Positions 33,274 through 42,336 of a DNA stretch of 64,000 bases are shown piece by piece. This DNA comes from Pseudomonadota bacterium (GTDB lineage: Bacteria > Pseudomonadota > Alphaproteobacteria > Micropepsales > Micropepsaceae): contig JACQDN010000069.1 in assembly GCA_016201105.1 (NCBI GenBank), positions 1-64,000 on the forward strand, given 5' to 3'. A program made the translations under genes and the position numbers. Positions within the stretch are counted from its first letter, which is position 1, and the number at the start of each line of letters is the position of its first letter. The notes below the pieces were generated by a model. That model did no database searches, was not told the origin of the DNA, and saw nothing but the letters and a program-made list of their open reading frames with translations.

Positions 33274-34140
33274 ATGACCATTCGACCGCGCCGCAGCGTG
33301 CTCTATATGCCCGGCTCCAATGCGCGCGCATTGGAGAAGGCGCGCGAGCTTGCCGCCGATGCGCTGATCCTGGATTTGGAAGACGCCGTGGCACCCGACG
33401 CCAAGGATATCGCACGCAAGCAGGTCTGCGACGCCGTGAAGGCCAAGGGCTTCGGCAAGCGCGAAGTCGTCATCCGCGTCAATGCGCTTTCCACGCCATG
33501 GGGCGACGCGGACCTGGCCGCCGCCGCGGATGCCGCGCCCGACGCGATCCTGGTGCCGAAGATTTCCGCGCCCGACGACCTGGTGGCGGTGGAGGCTCGG
33601 TTCACCGGACGCGACACGCCGTTCGCGCTTTGGGCGATGATCGAAACGCCGCTGGCCATTTTGAACATCGCGGCAATCGCGGCCGCGGGCGGCAAGCTCG
33701 CCTGCTTTGTGATGGGCACCAACGATCTGATCAAGGACGTTCGCGGCCAGCACACGCCGGGCCGTGAGAATTTGTCCGCAGCCTTGGGACTGTCGGTGAT
33801 GGCGGCGCGGGCCCACGGGCTCACCATCCTGGATGGCGTCTACAACGACATTCAGAACTCCGACGGTTTTGAGGAAACTTGCCGGCAGGGACGCTCGTTC
33901 GGCTTCGACGGCAAGACGCTCATCCATCCTTCGCAGATCGAGCCTTGCAACCGGATATTCGCGCCGTCGGCGGCAGAGATCGAAGCCGCGCGCCGCGTGA
34001 TCGCCGCCTTCGATCTGCCGGAAAACAAAGGCAAGGGAGCCATCAAGGTGGATGGGCGCATGGTCGAATTGCTGCATGCCGAGATTGCCCGGCAAACCGT
34101 GGCCATCTGCGATGCGATTGCCGCCCTGGACCGCGCATGA
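33274..34140 (+). CDS. HpcH/HpaI-family CoA ester lyase (malyl-CoA / beta-methylmalyl-CoA lyase-like)
   Basis: A 288-residue TIM-barrel lyase of the CitE/Mcl type. It starts RPRRSVLYMPGSNARALEKARELAADALILDLEDAV, with the magnesium-binding glutamate and aspartate. IRVNAL, the AMIETPLAIL glutamate and the C-terminal LIHPSQIEPCNRIFAPSAAEIEAARRVI follow. Such enzymes split malyl- or citramalyl-type CoA esters. The next gene overlaps by four bases (ATGA) and resembles mesaconyl-CoA hydratase, so a role in C4/C5 CoA ester metabolism (ethylmalonyl-CoA pathway or itaconate/citramalate degradation) is inferred. Confidence 0.88.
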   Translation: MTIRPRRSVLYMPGSNARALEKARELAADALILDLEDAVAPDAKDIARKQVCDAVKAKGFGKREVVIRVNALSTPWGDADLAAAADAAPDAILVPKISAPDDLVAVEARFTGRDTPFALWAMIETPLAILNIAAIAAAGGKLACFVMGTNDLIKDVRGQHTPGRENLSAALGLSVMAARAHGLTILDGVYNDIQNSDGFEETCRQGRSFGFDGKTLIHPSQIEPCNRIFAPSAAEIEAARRVIAAFDLPENKGKGAIKVDGRMVELLHAEIARQTVAICDAIAALDRA

Positions 34141-35195
34141 CGGCCAAAACCAATTCCGGAAATTTCCTGGAAGATTTTCGTATTGGGCAGAAGCTCGTCC
34201 ATGCCACGCCGCGCACGCTGACGGGCGGCGATGCCGCGCTCTACTGCGCGCTTTATGGCTCGCGTTTCGCGCTGCAGTCTGCGGATTCCTTCGCGCGCAC
34301 GCTGGGGCACAAGCAGAGCCCGCTCGACGATCTGCTCGTCTTCCACACAGTGTTCGGAAAAACGGTGCCGGATATTTCGCTCAACGCCGTGGCCAATCTC
34401 GGCTACGCGCAAGGCAATTTCCTGAAACCCGTCTATCCCGGCACCACGTTGTCCGCCGTGTCCGAAGTGATCGGGCTGAAGGAGAACTCCAACAAGCAGA
34501 CCGGCGTCGTCCATGTGCGCACCGACGGCTTCGACGAAACCGGGGCCAAGGTCTTGAGCTATGTGCGCTGGGTGATGGTGCGCAAGCGCGAGGCGAGCGC
34601 GGTCATCGTGGAAACGGCGCCGCCCAAATTGGCGCAAGCCGTCGCGGCGGACGAATTGCGATTGCCCCAGAACGTCAGTTTCGCAAAATTCGATTGCGCC
34701 GCGTCGGGCAGTGCGCATCTGTGGGACGATTACGCGCCCGGCGAAAAGATCGATCACGTCGACGGCGTCACGGTCGAGGAAGCCGAGCACATGATGGCGA
34801 CCCGGCTTTATCAGAACACGGCGCGCGTGCATTTCAACCAATTCGCCGAAAGCAAAGGCCGCTTCGGCAAACGCCTGATCTACGGCGGCCATGTCATCAG
34901 TCTGGCGCGCGCGCTTTCGTTCAACGGTCTTGCCAATGCGGTTTGCATCGCCGCGATCAATGGCGGGCGCCATGTGAACCCGCTGTTCGCCGGCGACACG
35001 GTCTTTGCCTGGTCCGAGGTCATCGCCAAAGCCGAGCTCGCAGGACGCAAGGATTGCGGCGCGCTGCGCCTGCGGCTCATCGCCACTAAGAATCTTCCTT
35101 GCGGCGAGTTTCCGGACAAGGGCGCCGACGGCAATTATCCCGAAAACGTCATTCTCGATTTCGACATTTGGGCGATCATGCCGCGTAGAAGCTGA
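34137..35195 (+). CDS. MaoC-family dehydratase, mesaconyl-CoA hydratase-like
   Basis: A 352-residue protein with two hotdog regions, the length and order of mesaconyl-CoA hydratase (Mch). Recognised segments: FLEDFRIGQKLVHATPRTLTGGDAALYCALYG, the SPLDDLLVFHTVFGKTV stretch, and RLYQNTARVHFNQFAESKGRFGKRLIYGGHVISLARALSFNGL. The hydratase acts on mesaconyl-CoA to give beta-methylmalyl-CoA, the substrate of the neighbouring lyase type. The start overlaps the upstream stop by four bases and the stop overlaps the next start by one base, so all three genes form one transcript. Confidence 0.87.
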   Translation: MTAKTNSGNFLEDFRIGQKLVHATPRTLTGGDAALYCALYGSRFALQSADSFARTLGHKQSPLDDLLVFHTVFGKTVPDISLNAVANLGYAQGNFLKPVYPGTTLSAVSEVIGLKENSNKQTGVVHVRTDGFDETGAKVLSYVRWVMVRKREASAVIVETAPPKLAQAVAADELRLPQNVSFAKFDCAASGSAHLWDDYAPGEKIDHVDGVTVEEAEHMMATRLYQNTARVHFNQFAESKGRFGKRLIYGGHVISLARALSFNGLANAVCIAAINGGRHVNPLFAGDTVFAWSEVIAKAELAGRKDCGALRLRLIATKNLPCGEFPDKGADGNYPENVILDFDIWAIMPRRS

Positions 35196-36307
35196 TGCCC
35201 AAACGTCTGGTCCAACAATTTCACGCCCGCGTGGCGCAGGGCGAATTGAAGGCTGATGCCATTCAGGAACGCGCGGCGCATCTGCTGCAAACGCTGGCCG
35301 CGCAACTGTTTCACTACAAACTGGGCAAACGCAGATTCTTCTTCGGCGCAAAGCCCGCGCCCCGCGGGCTCTACATCTGGGGCGATGTGGGCCGCGGCAA
35401 ATCCATGCTGATGGATCTGTTCTTTGAAGCCGTCCATGTCGCCAAGAAGCGGCGCGTGCACTTCAACGCCTTCATGGTGCAGACGCATGGGCGCATCCAT
35501 GAAGAGCGCCAGAAGGGCCAAACCGACGATCCCATTCCGCCGGTGGCGAAGAGAATCGCGCAAGAGGCCGCGCTTCTATGTTTCGACGAATTCCAGGTCG
35601 CCGACGTCGCCGATGCCATGATCCTCGGCCGGCTGTTCCAGCAGCTCTTCGAGCTGGGTGTGGTGATCGTGGCGACAAGCAACACCGCGCCGGACCGGCT
35701 CTATGAAGGCGGATTGAACCGCCAACTCTTCCTGCCCTTCATCGCGATGATCAAGAACCGGCTGAATGTGTTCGAACTGAACGGCTCGCAGGATTATCGC
35801 CTGCAGCGCATCGCCGGTCTCAACATCTACATCACGCCGCTGGGCCCACCCGCCGATCGCGCGATGGAAGCGGCTTGGCTGACACTCACCGAACCTGAAA
35901 AGGGCACGCCGGCCTCGTTAAACGTTCTCGGACGCAAGTTGCAGATTCCACAAGCCGCCAACGGCGTGGCACGATTTTCCTTTGACGATCTTTGCGCCAG
36001 ACCGCTGGCGGCCGCAGACTATCTGGCCGTCGCGCGCGCCTATCACACGCTCCTCATCGACCGCATTCCCATATTGCGGGCCGAGAAGCGCGATGAGGCG
36101 CGCCGCTTCATCGTGCTGATCGACACGCTCTATGACGAAGGCGTGAAGTTGATCTGTTCGGCGGAAGCTCGGCCGGAAAAACTCTACATCCAGGGTGACG
36201 GCGCCGACGCCTTCCGGCGCACTGCGTCGCGCCTGATCGAAATGCAGAGCTTGGAATACCTCAAGCGCGGTCATGGCGTGCATGGCCCGCGGCCTGTGAC
36301 GGTCTAA
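35195..36307 (+). CDS. zapE: AFG1-family ATPase / cell division protein ZapE
   Basis: A 370-residue AAA-type ATPase. The Walker A motif is GDVGRGKSMLMDLFF (about residues 62-75), Walker B is LLCFDEFQVADVADAMIL, and the sensor region is VVIVATSNTAPDRLYEGGLNR. The C-terminal LIDTLYDEGVKLICSAEA completes the family pattern. ZapE/AFG1 proteins act on the Z ring or on respiratory complex quality control. Its start overlaps the stop of the hydratase gene by one base, an operon link that looks metabolic rather than division related. Confidence 0.93.
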   Translation: MPKRLVQQFHARVAQGELKADAIQERAAHLLQTLAAQLFHYKLGKRRFFFGAKPAPRGLYIWGDVGRGKSMLMDLFFEAVHVAKKRRVHFNAFMVQTHGRIHEERQKGQTDDPIPPVAKRIAQEAALLCFDEFQVADVADAMILGRLFQQLFELGVVIVATSNTAPDRLYEGGLNRQLFLPFIAMIKNRLNVFELNGSQDYRLQRIAGLNIYITPLGPPADRAMEAAWLTLTEPEKGTPASLNVLGRKLQIPQAANGVARFSFDDLCARPLAAADYLAVARAYHTLLIDRIPILRAEKRDEARRFIVLIDTLYDEGVKLICSAEARPEKLYIQGDGADAFRRTASRLIEMQSLEYLKRGHGVHGPRPVTV

Positions 36308-36314
36308 CGAAATT

Positions 36315-36971
36315 CTAGTCGCGCGGCTTGACGAGAGCCATCTTGGCTGGCGCCAGGCGTGTAGGCATAAGACTGGCTGTGAGCAACGGCGAGGGTTGCG
36401 GCACGGGGATTTCAGCCACGATCAATGGAGAAGGCTGCGGCACCGGAACTTGCGTCGCCGCGGACCCATCTGCGTCATAGATCGGCGGCATCAGATAAAC
36501 GATCTGATCGCCCAGCTGCGACGGTCCAACCGTGTCGCCCCGCTTGGGGACGCCGCTGCGCATCGCGACCGTGAACAATGCCGTGTTCGCGGTTTCGTCG
36601 GAATCCTGGATGGTAGCGTCGGCCAGTTCTTCCTGGCGCGCCATGGCGTAGCGATCCAGTGGATCTGTTTTCGTGCCGCCGAAGGCCACGAAGATTCCTT
36701 TGAAGTCTCCGGCAGTCTGAATCGGGCCTTTCGGTTCACAGAGCTTGCGATCCTTGCGCAGGATGCTTTCGGTGATGTTGCAATCCTTGCCGGTCACGAA
36801 GGACAGCAGATGATCGCTCAAGCCTTTGCCGGTAATGGCGGTGGAAAAAATGCCCGCCACGGTGCTGATCTGGCTGAGCGTGAGTCCCGCAACGATCGGC
36901 GCGGCGCAACCCGATAGTCCGGCCGCAACCAGAACGATAGCGCAATTGCGCGCGAGGATGCCCCTCTTCAT
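36315..36971 (-). CDS. Lipoprotein of unknown function
   Basis: A 218-residue lipoprotein with lipobox LSGC (Cys22). The mature part has LTLSQISTVAGIFSTAITGKGLSDHLLSFVTGKDCNITESILRKDRKLCEPKGP, a pattern I know from uncharacterised alphaproteobacterial lipoproteins. A repeated VPVPQPSPL motif follows near the C-terminus (two copies). It is convergent with zapE by 7 bp. Function unknown. Confidence 0.72.
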   Translation of the reverse strand: MKRGILARNCAIVLVAAGLSGCAAPIVAGLTLSQISTVAGIFSTAITGKGLSDHLLSFVTGKDCNITESILRKDRKLCEPKGPIQTAGDFKGIFVAFGGTKTDPLDRYAMARQEELADATIQDSDETANTALFTVAMRSGVPKRGDTVGPSQLGDQIVYLMPPIYDADGSAATQVPVPQPSPLIVAEIPVPQPSPLLTASLMPTRLAPAKMALVKPRD

Positions 36972-37144
36972 GATGCCCCACCCGCCGTAGGATGGCTCTT
37001 TTGATGGCCTCTAGTTCCTACGGCACTAAGTATTAAATAAAATCCTGCGCTTCTCGTTCATATGAGTCAAAGGATTGAGGCAACTAGAGTCAAACACGGT
37101 GAATGCCCTTGGATTTCCGCCATTTTCGACAAGGTTAGCAAGTT

Positions 37145-37534
37145 ATGAACGGCCTCATTTCAACGGTAATCTTCTTGCTCGCGGCCATTTTGCTCTATCG
37201 CCTGCGCGATCCCATCCTCGCCATGCTGCACAGGTTCGACGAGAAGAACCGCGCCCGCCAGATCGAGGAAATCCAGGATCGGCGCGATCGTCTTGCGCAC
37301 TACAAGCACACGCTGCGCCTTGCCGAGGAACAAGTGGAAGAGGTGAACGAGATCAAAGTGCGCGACATGCGCACAGGCGAGGATCTCAAGCGCTACGTGT
37401 TCGAAGGCGAAATGTATGCGACACGCGAAGAGGCCGAAGAGGTGCGCCAAGCGTCCATCGTGTCAAAGGCACGTGATTTCTACGTCGAATTGCCGGCCGC
37501 GCTCACGGCGCGGCGCGGGGATAAGTTGAATTAA
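37145..37534 (+). CDS. Small membrane-anchored coiled-coil protein
   Basis: A 129-residue protein. An N-terminal membrane segment (GLISTVIFLLAAILLYRL) is followed by a basic helix and a heptad-like stretch (QIEEIQDRRDRLAHYKHTLRLAEEQVEEVNEIKVRDMR). A C-terminal FEGEMYATREEAEEVRQASIV region completes it. It would sit in the inner membrane with the helix in the cytoplasm. No family recognised. It stands alone between a 173-bp gap and a repeat element. Confidence 0.7.
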   Translation: MNGLISTVIFLLAAILLYRLRDPILAMLHRFDEKNRARQIEEIQDRRDRLAHYKHTLRLAEEQVEEVNEIKVRDMRTGEDLKRYVFEGEMYATREEAEEVRQASIVSKARDFYVELPAALTARRGDKLN

Positions 37535-37540
37535 GAAAAT

Positions 37541-37706
37541 GATTCACGCGGAGGTGCGGAGCCACGGAGATGGCGAGCCTTACGTTCGTCGCCTGCGCAG
37601 ATCTTCATAGTTGGTTGGCGCGCGAAGCGCGCCGATTTCACTCGCTACAAACCCGCAGAGAACGTGGCGCGACACCTCCGCGGCTCCGCGCCTCCGCGTG
37701 CCAATT
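37541..37706. repeat. Interspersed repeat between convergent genes (family B)
   Basis: GATTCACGCGGAGG begins the unit, and its end CCTCCGCGTGCCAATT is an imperfect inverted match. The GGCGCGC-GAA-GCGCGCC hairpin lies at 37617-37633. It fills the space between the coiled-coil protein gene and the UbiH-family gene and shares its ends and hairpin with 636-865. Confidence 0.7.
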
Positions 37707-37714
37707 CTTTTTTG

Positions 37715-38938
37715 TTAAGCCGCTTCGCCCTTCAACAGGCGTGGAAGTTTTCCGATATCGCCGCCGGCGTGGTGCATGAAGAAGCGCCGGAGCGGGCCGA
37801 TGCTGTCGACGATACCCAATCCCACGTCGCGTGCGATGCGCAGCGGCGTGATGTCGTTGGAGAAGAGCCGGTTGAGGGCATCGGTCGAAGCGGCGAGCGT
37901 AAAGGAATCGAAGCGCCGCCAGCGTTCATAGGATTTGAGCGTATCGAGCGCGCCGATATCGAGCCCCAGCCGCGCGGCATCGAGCACGATCTCGGCGAGC
38001 GCGGCCGCATCCTTGAACCCGAGATTGAGGCCCTGGCCCGCGATCGGATGAATGCCGTGCGCGGCATCGCCGCAAAGCGCAAAGCGCGGCTTTACATAAG
38101 CGCGCGCCAGATGAAAGCGCAGCGGATAGGACCAGCGCGGGCCGGCAGCGGCGATGGCGCCCAAATGCGCGCCGAACCTGCGGGCCACTTCGGCTTCGAA
38201 TTGCGCTTCGGGCAGCGCCATCATTGCGGGCGCGAGAGAATCTTTCTCCGTCCACACCAGCGAAGAACGATTTCCCGTCATCGGCAGAATTGCGAAAGGA
38301 CCCGAGGGCAGGAAATGTTCGTAAGCGACGCCGTTGTGCGGCTTCTCGTGTTCCACGGTCGCAACGATGCCCCATTGCGGATAGGACCAGGCAATGACGC
38401 CGAGCCCCATCGCCTCGCGCATCGGCGATTCCCGTCCATCCGCGGCAACGGCCAATCGCGCGCGCACGGTTTCGCCGTTCGACAAAGCGGCGATCGCCCC
38501 TCCCTCGCGCATGTCGAGATGGGTGAGCGCCGCGGGTGCGATGAATTCCAGGCTTGGCGTTTTTTCCAACGCAGCAAACAGTGCGCGGCGGGTATGGCGG
38601 TTCTCGGCGATGACGCCCATGGGCTGGCCGATTTCGATGGAATCGAAATGGAGCGAGAACGCAGAGGCCTCACCGTCGAGGGCCGCGTCGGTGACGAGAA
38701 TGTCGTGAATGGGCTGGGCGTGGTCTTCAAGTTCGTCCCACACGCCCAAGGCCTTCAGCATCCGCACCGAGGAATAGGAAAGCGCCGAGACGCGGCCGTC
38801 GAACTTTTCGTCGAGGGCTTTGGCGGCAGCAATGGGATCGGCCACCACGACCTTGAGCCCGCCTTGGGCGAGTGCGAGCGCAAGGGTGAGGCCGACCATG
38901 CCTCCGCCCCCGATCACCACATCCGCGTTGCGCGTCAT
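37715..38938 (-). CDS. UbiH/UbiF/VisC-family FAD-dependent hydroxylase
   Basis: A 407-residue flavoprotein monooxygenase of ubiquinone synthesis. The FAD dinucleotide motif is VVIGGGGMVGLTLALALAQGG; the family motif RLAVAADGRESPMRE is followed by the second FAD motif PRFALCGDAAHGIHPIAGQGLNLGFKDAAALAE. It adds a ring hydroxyl on the polyprenyl phenol; the exact position (C4, C5 or C6 enzyme) cannot be told. It probably associates with the inner membrane. Confidence 0.9.
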   Translation of the reverse strand: MTRNADVVIGGGGMVGLTLALALAQGGLKVVVADPIAAAKALDEKFDGRVSALSYSSVRMLKALGVWDELEDHAQPIHDILVTDAALDGEASAFSLHFDSIEIGQPMGVIAENRHTRRALFAALEKTPSLEFIAPAALTHLDMREGGAIAALSNGETVRARLAVAADGRESPMREAMGLGVIAWSYPQWGIVATVEHEKPHNGVAYEHFLPSGPFAILPMTGNRSSLVWTEKDSLAPAMMALPEAQFEAEVARRFGAHLGAIAAAGPRWSYPLRFHLARAYVKPRFALCGDAAHGIHPIAGQGLNLGFKDAAALAEIVLDAARLGLDIGALDTLKSYERWRRFDSFTLAASTDALNRLFSNDITPLRIARDVGLGIVDSIGPLRRFFMHHAGGDIGKLPRLLKGEAA

Positions 38939-39050
38939 GCGCCTCTTCTACCACCGGCGTTGCCGCAGAAGCCGCGACCAGGCGGTCGCACTCCGGTCGA
39001 TTTCGATGTTCCCCGGCGCGGCGATTTCATGACTGAAATGAAGGCATTGA

Positions 39051-39554
<504 letters not shown>

Positions 39555-39600
39555 CGCGCGATCCACGAAAACCAATAACGGCAATCAAGGGGACCCGACT

Positions 39601-40947
39601 ATGCGTACGGACTTAAAAAAATTTGGAGTTAGGGCGCTCGCTGCGGCAGCCGCCATTCTGCTGAGCACCGGAGCTGCGTTCGCGCAAGCTGCCGCCGCCG
39701 CACCGAAAATCGATTCGGGCGACACCGCGTGGATGATCACGTCCAGCGCGCTCGTGCTGTTGATGACGATACCGGGCCTCGGCCTGTTCTACGCCGGCAT
39801 GGTGCGCAAGAAGAACATGCTCGCCACCATGGCGCAGAGCTTCGGCGCCACCTGCATCATCACCGTGTTGTGGATGGTCATCGGATATTCGATCGCGTTT
39901 ACGCCCAATGCCGATGCCAACACAAATCAATGGATCGGCGGATTCGGCCATATCTTCCTGAAACAGATGGGATTGAACGCGATCAATCCGCTGGCGCCGA
40001 CGATTCCGGAGTCGGTCTACATGTTCTTCCAGATGACCTTCGCCATCATCACGCCCGCGCTGATCGCCGGCGCGTTGGCGGATCGCATGAAGTTCTCCGC
40101 TTTCATGTGGTTCATGTCGCTGTGGCTGATCTTGGTCTACTGCCCGATCGCGCATTGGGTGTGGGGCGGCGGCTGGCTCGGCACCATGGGCGCCATGGAC
40201 TATGCTGGCGGTTCCGTCGTGCATCTGAACGCGGGCACCGCCGGTCTTGTGACCTGCCTGGTGCTCGGAAAGCGCGTCGGCTACGGCAGCGAGAATATGG
40301 CGCCGTACAACGTGCTGTTCAGCGTCATCGGCGCTTCGCTGCTATGGGTGGGCTGGTTCGGCTTCAACGCAGGCTCGGCCGTTCATGCCGACTGGAATGC
40401 CGGCATGGCGGCGGCGGCGACGCAGATCGCAACCGCGGCGGCAGCAATGGGCTGGATGGTTTCGGAATGGATCATCTCGCGCAAACCTTCGGTGCTGGGC
40501 ATGATCTCCGGCGCGGTCGCGGGACTTGTCGCGATCACGCCGGCTTCGGGCTTCGTCGATCCGATGGGCGCACTCATCATCGGCATCGCCGCGGGCGTCG
40601 TGTGCTACGTCGCGTCGGTCTGGGTGAAGCGGCTGCTGGGCTATGACGACGCGCTCGACACCTGGGGCGTGCACGGGGTCGGCGGCGCGCTCGGCGCCAT
40701 CCTGACGGGCGCGTTTGCGAGCAGCAAGATCCAGCCCACTTATCCCAATGGCGGCTGGCTGCTGGACGGCAACGTCCATCAGATGGTGGTGCAATTCTAC
40801 GACGTGGCCGCGGTGTTCATCTATTGCGCGGTGGTGACCTTCATCATCCTGAAAGTGATCGACATCGTGATCGGCCTGCGCGTCTCCAGAGACGTTGAAG
40901 TCGAAGGCCTCGACATCAACCTCCACGGAGAGATGGTGCAAGGCTAA
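39601..40947 (+). CDS. amtB: Ammonium transporter
   Basis: A 448-residue channel with a cleavable signal-like N-terminus (ALAAAAAILLSTGAAFAQ) and 11 membrane helices. Family marks include DTAWMITSSALVLLMTIPGLGLFYAGMVRKKN, the ATCIITVLWMVIGYS and FQMTFAIITPALIAGALADRMKFSAF stretches with pore phenylalanine, twin-histidine helices (VHLNAGTAGL and TWGVHGVGGALGAIL). The C-terminal cytoplasmic tail RVSRDVEVEGLDINLHGE contacts the PII protein. GGGGACCCG precedes the ATG. A strong terminator follows. Confidence 0.96.
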   Translation: MRTDLKKFGVRALAAAAAILLSTGAAFAQAAAAAPKIDSGDTAWMITSSALVLLMTIPGLGLFYAGMVRKKNMLATMAQSFGATCIITVLWMVIGYSIAFTPNADANTNQWIGGFGHIFLKQMGLNAINPLAPTIPESVYMFFQMTFAIITPALIAGALADRMKFSAFMWFMSLWLILVYCPIAHWVWGGGWLGTMGAMDYAGGSVVHLNAGTAGLVTCLVLGKRVGYGSENMAPYNVLFSVIGASLLWVGWFGFNAGSAVHADWNAGMAAAATQIATAAAAMGWMVSEWIISRKPSVLGMISGAVAGLVAITPASGFVDPMGALIIGIAAGVVCYVASVWVKRLLGYDDALDTWGVHGVGGALGAILTGAFASSKIQPTYPNGGWLLDGNVHQMVVQFYDVAAVFIYCAVVTFIILKVIDIVIGLRVSRDVEVEGLDINLHGEMVQG

Positions 40948-40970
40948 CGGGAAATTTTTCCCCCAACTCA

Positions 40971-41003
40971 GGGCGCCCTCCAGCGGGGGCGCCCTTTTCT
41001 TTT
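40971..41003 (+). terminator. Rho-independent terminator after amtB
   Basis: GGGCGCCC (40971-40978) pairs with GGGCGCCC (40987-40994) across an 8-base loop and is followed by TTTTCTTTT. It lies 24 bp after the amtB stop. Confidence 0.9.
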
Positions 41004-41020
41004 CTCAGGTCCGTCATCGA

Positions 41021-41064
41021 TCCCACTTATGGGATCCCACGCATGGGATCCCACACATGCAATC
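41021..41064. repeat. 14-bp tandem repeat (minisatellite) after amtB
   Basis: The unit GGGATCCCACGCAT appears in about three copies with small changes (…CCCACTTAT, …CCCACGCAT, …CCCACACAT) and ends in a degenerate copy. Each unit holds a BamHI-type GGATCC palindrome. No reading frame uses it with confidence; it lies 64 bp before the aminotransferase start. Confidence 0.7.
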
Positions 41065-41127
41065 CCCTGCATAGACGGACGACTCCGGCCGGGACTAGAT
41101 TCACCCAATCCGTTCCTCGGAGTTTTC

Positions 41128-42336
41128 ATGTTTCCAGGCCGCCTGGCAGAGCTGCCGCCCGCCATGTTCGCCATGCTTGCGAACTTGCTCGATCCGGTAA
41201 AACCGGGCGCGACGCCGATCGCCCTTTCGGTGGGCGATCCGCGCGGCGCCGTTCCCGATTTCGTGCGCGAGGCGATCGCGAAGACGGCCCATCAATTCGG
41301 CGAATATCCCGCCATCAACGGCACGCAGGAATGGCGCAACGCGGCCGGCGGCTGGATCAAGCGCCGCTTCAAATTGCCGGATACTGCATTCGATGCGGAA
41401 CGCAACATTCTGCCGCTCAACGGCACGCGCGAAGGTTTGTTCCTCGCCGCCTTCATCGTGACGCCGCAAACCAAGGCCGGTCAGCGCCCCGCGATCTTGA
41501 TTCCGAATCCGTTCTATCAGTGCTACGCGGCTGCGGCCTTGGCTGCGGGCGCCGAGCCGATCTTCGTGCCAGCGCGCGCGGAAACCGGGTTTCTTCCCGA
41601 TTTCGCAGCCCTGCCGAAATCCGTGTTGGAGCGAACCGTCGCCGCCTATGTCTGTTCGCCGGGAAATCCCGAAGGGGCCTGCGCCGGCGAAAACTATTGG
41701 CGATCACTGTTCGAACTCGCCGATGCTCACGATTTCACCGTGTTCGCCGACGAATGCTACGCCGATATCTATTTCGGCGAAGAGCCTGTCAGCGCCCTGC
41801 CCGCGCGTTTTGCGATAAGCGGCAATTTCGAACGGCTGCTCACCTTTCATTCTTTGTCCAAGCGCTCGTGTCTTCCGGGCCTGCGTTCGGGAATCGTAGC
41901 GGGCGATGCCAAGCTCATCGAACGCTTCCGCGCCTTTCGCAACTATGCGGGCCCGCAAGTGCCGATGCCGATCATGGCGGCGTCGGCGGCGGCATGGCGC
42001 GACGACAGCCATGTCGCCGTCAATCGCGCGATGTATGCCGAGCGGATGGCGATGGCCGAGCGGCTGCTGGGCAACCGTGCGGGCTTCCGCAAGCCCGATG
42101 GCGGCTTCTTCCTCTGGATGGATGTCGGCGATGGCGAGGAAACGGCCTTGAAACTCTGGCGCCAGGGCGGCATCCGGGTCCTGCCCGGCGCCTACATGGG
42201 CCGAGAAACCGAGGCGGGAAAACCCCAGTCAAATCCTGGGTTTCGTTACATTCGGGTGGCCCTCGTTCACGAATTGTCAACCATTGAGGCCACACTCGGA
42301 AGGATGGGTGAAATTCTCAGCGAAGGGCGCGCATGA
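41128..42336 (+). CDS. Class I aminotransferase, DapC-like (succinyldiaminopimelate transaminase)
   Basis: A 402-residue PLP enzyme. Residues near the start, FPGRLAELPPAMFAMLANLLDPVKPG, PIALSVGDPRGAVPDFV and GQFGEYP-like HQFGEYPAINGTQEWR, are typical of the DapC subgroup. The Schiff-base lysine is in HSLSKRSCLPGLRSG, and the phosphate-region arginine in the C-terminal GFRYIRVALV. It probably transfers an amino group in DAP synthesis, in line with asd and lysA in this window. GGAG seven bases before the ATG fixes the start. The stop overlaps the ftsK start by four bases. Confidence 0.87.
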   Translation: MFPGRLAELPPAMFAMLANLLDPVKPGATPIALSVGDPRGAVPDFVREAIAKTAHQFGEYPAINGTQEWRNAAGGWIKRRFKLPDTAFDAERNILPLNGTREGLFLAAFIVTPQTKAGQRPAILIPNPFYQCYAAAALAAGAEPIFVPARAETGFLPDFAALPKSVLERTVAAYVCSPGNPEGACAGENYWRSLFELADAHDFTVFADECYADIYFGEEPVSALPARFAISGNFERLLTFHSLSKRSCLPGLRSGIVAGDAKLIERFRAFRNYAGPQVPMPIMAASAAAWRDDSHVAVNRAMYAERMAMAERLLGNRAGFRKPDGGFFLWMDVGDGEETALKLWRQGGIRVLPGAYMGRETEAGKPQSNPGFRYIRVALVHELSTIEATLGRMGEILSEGRA

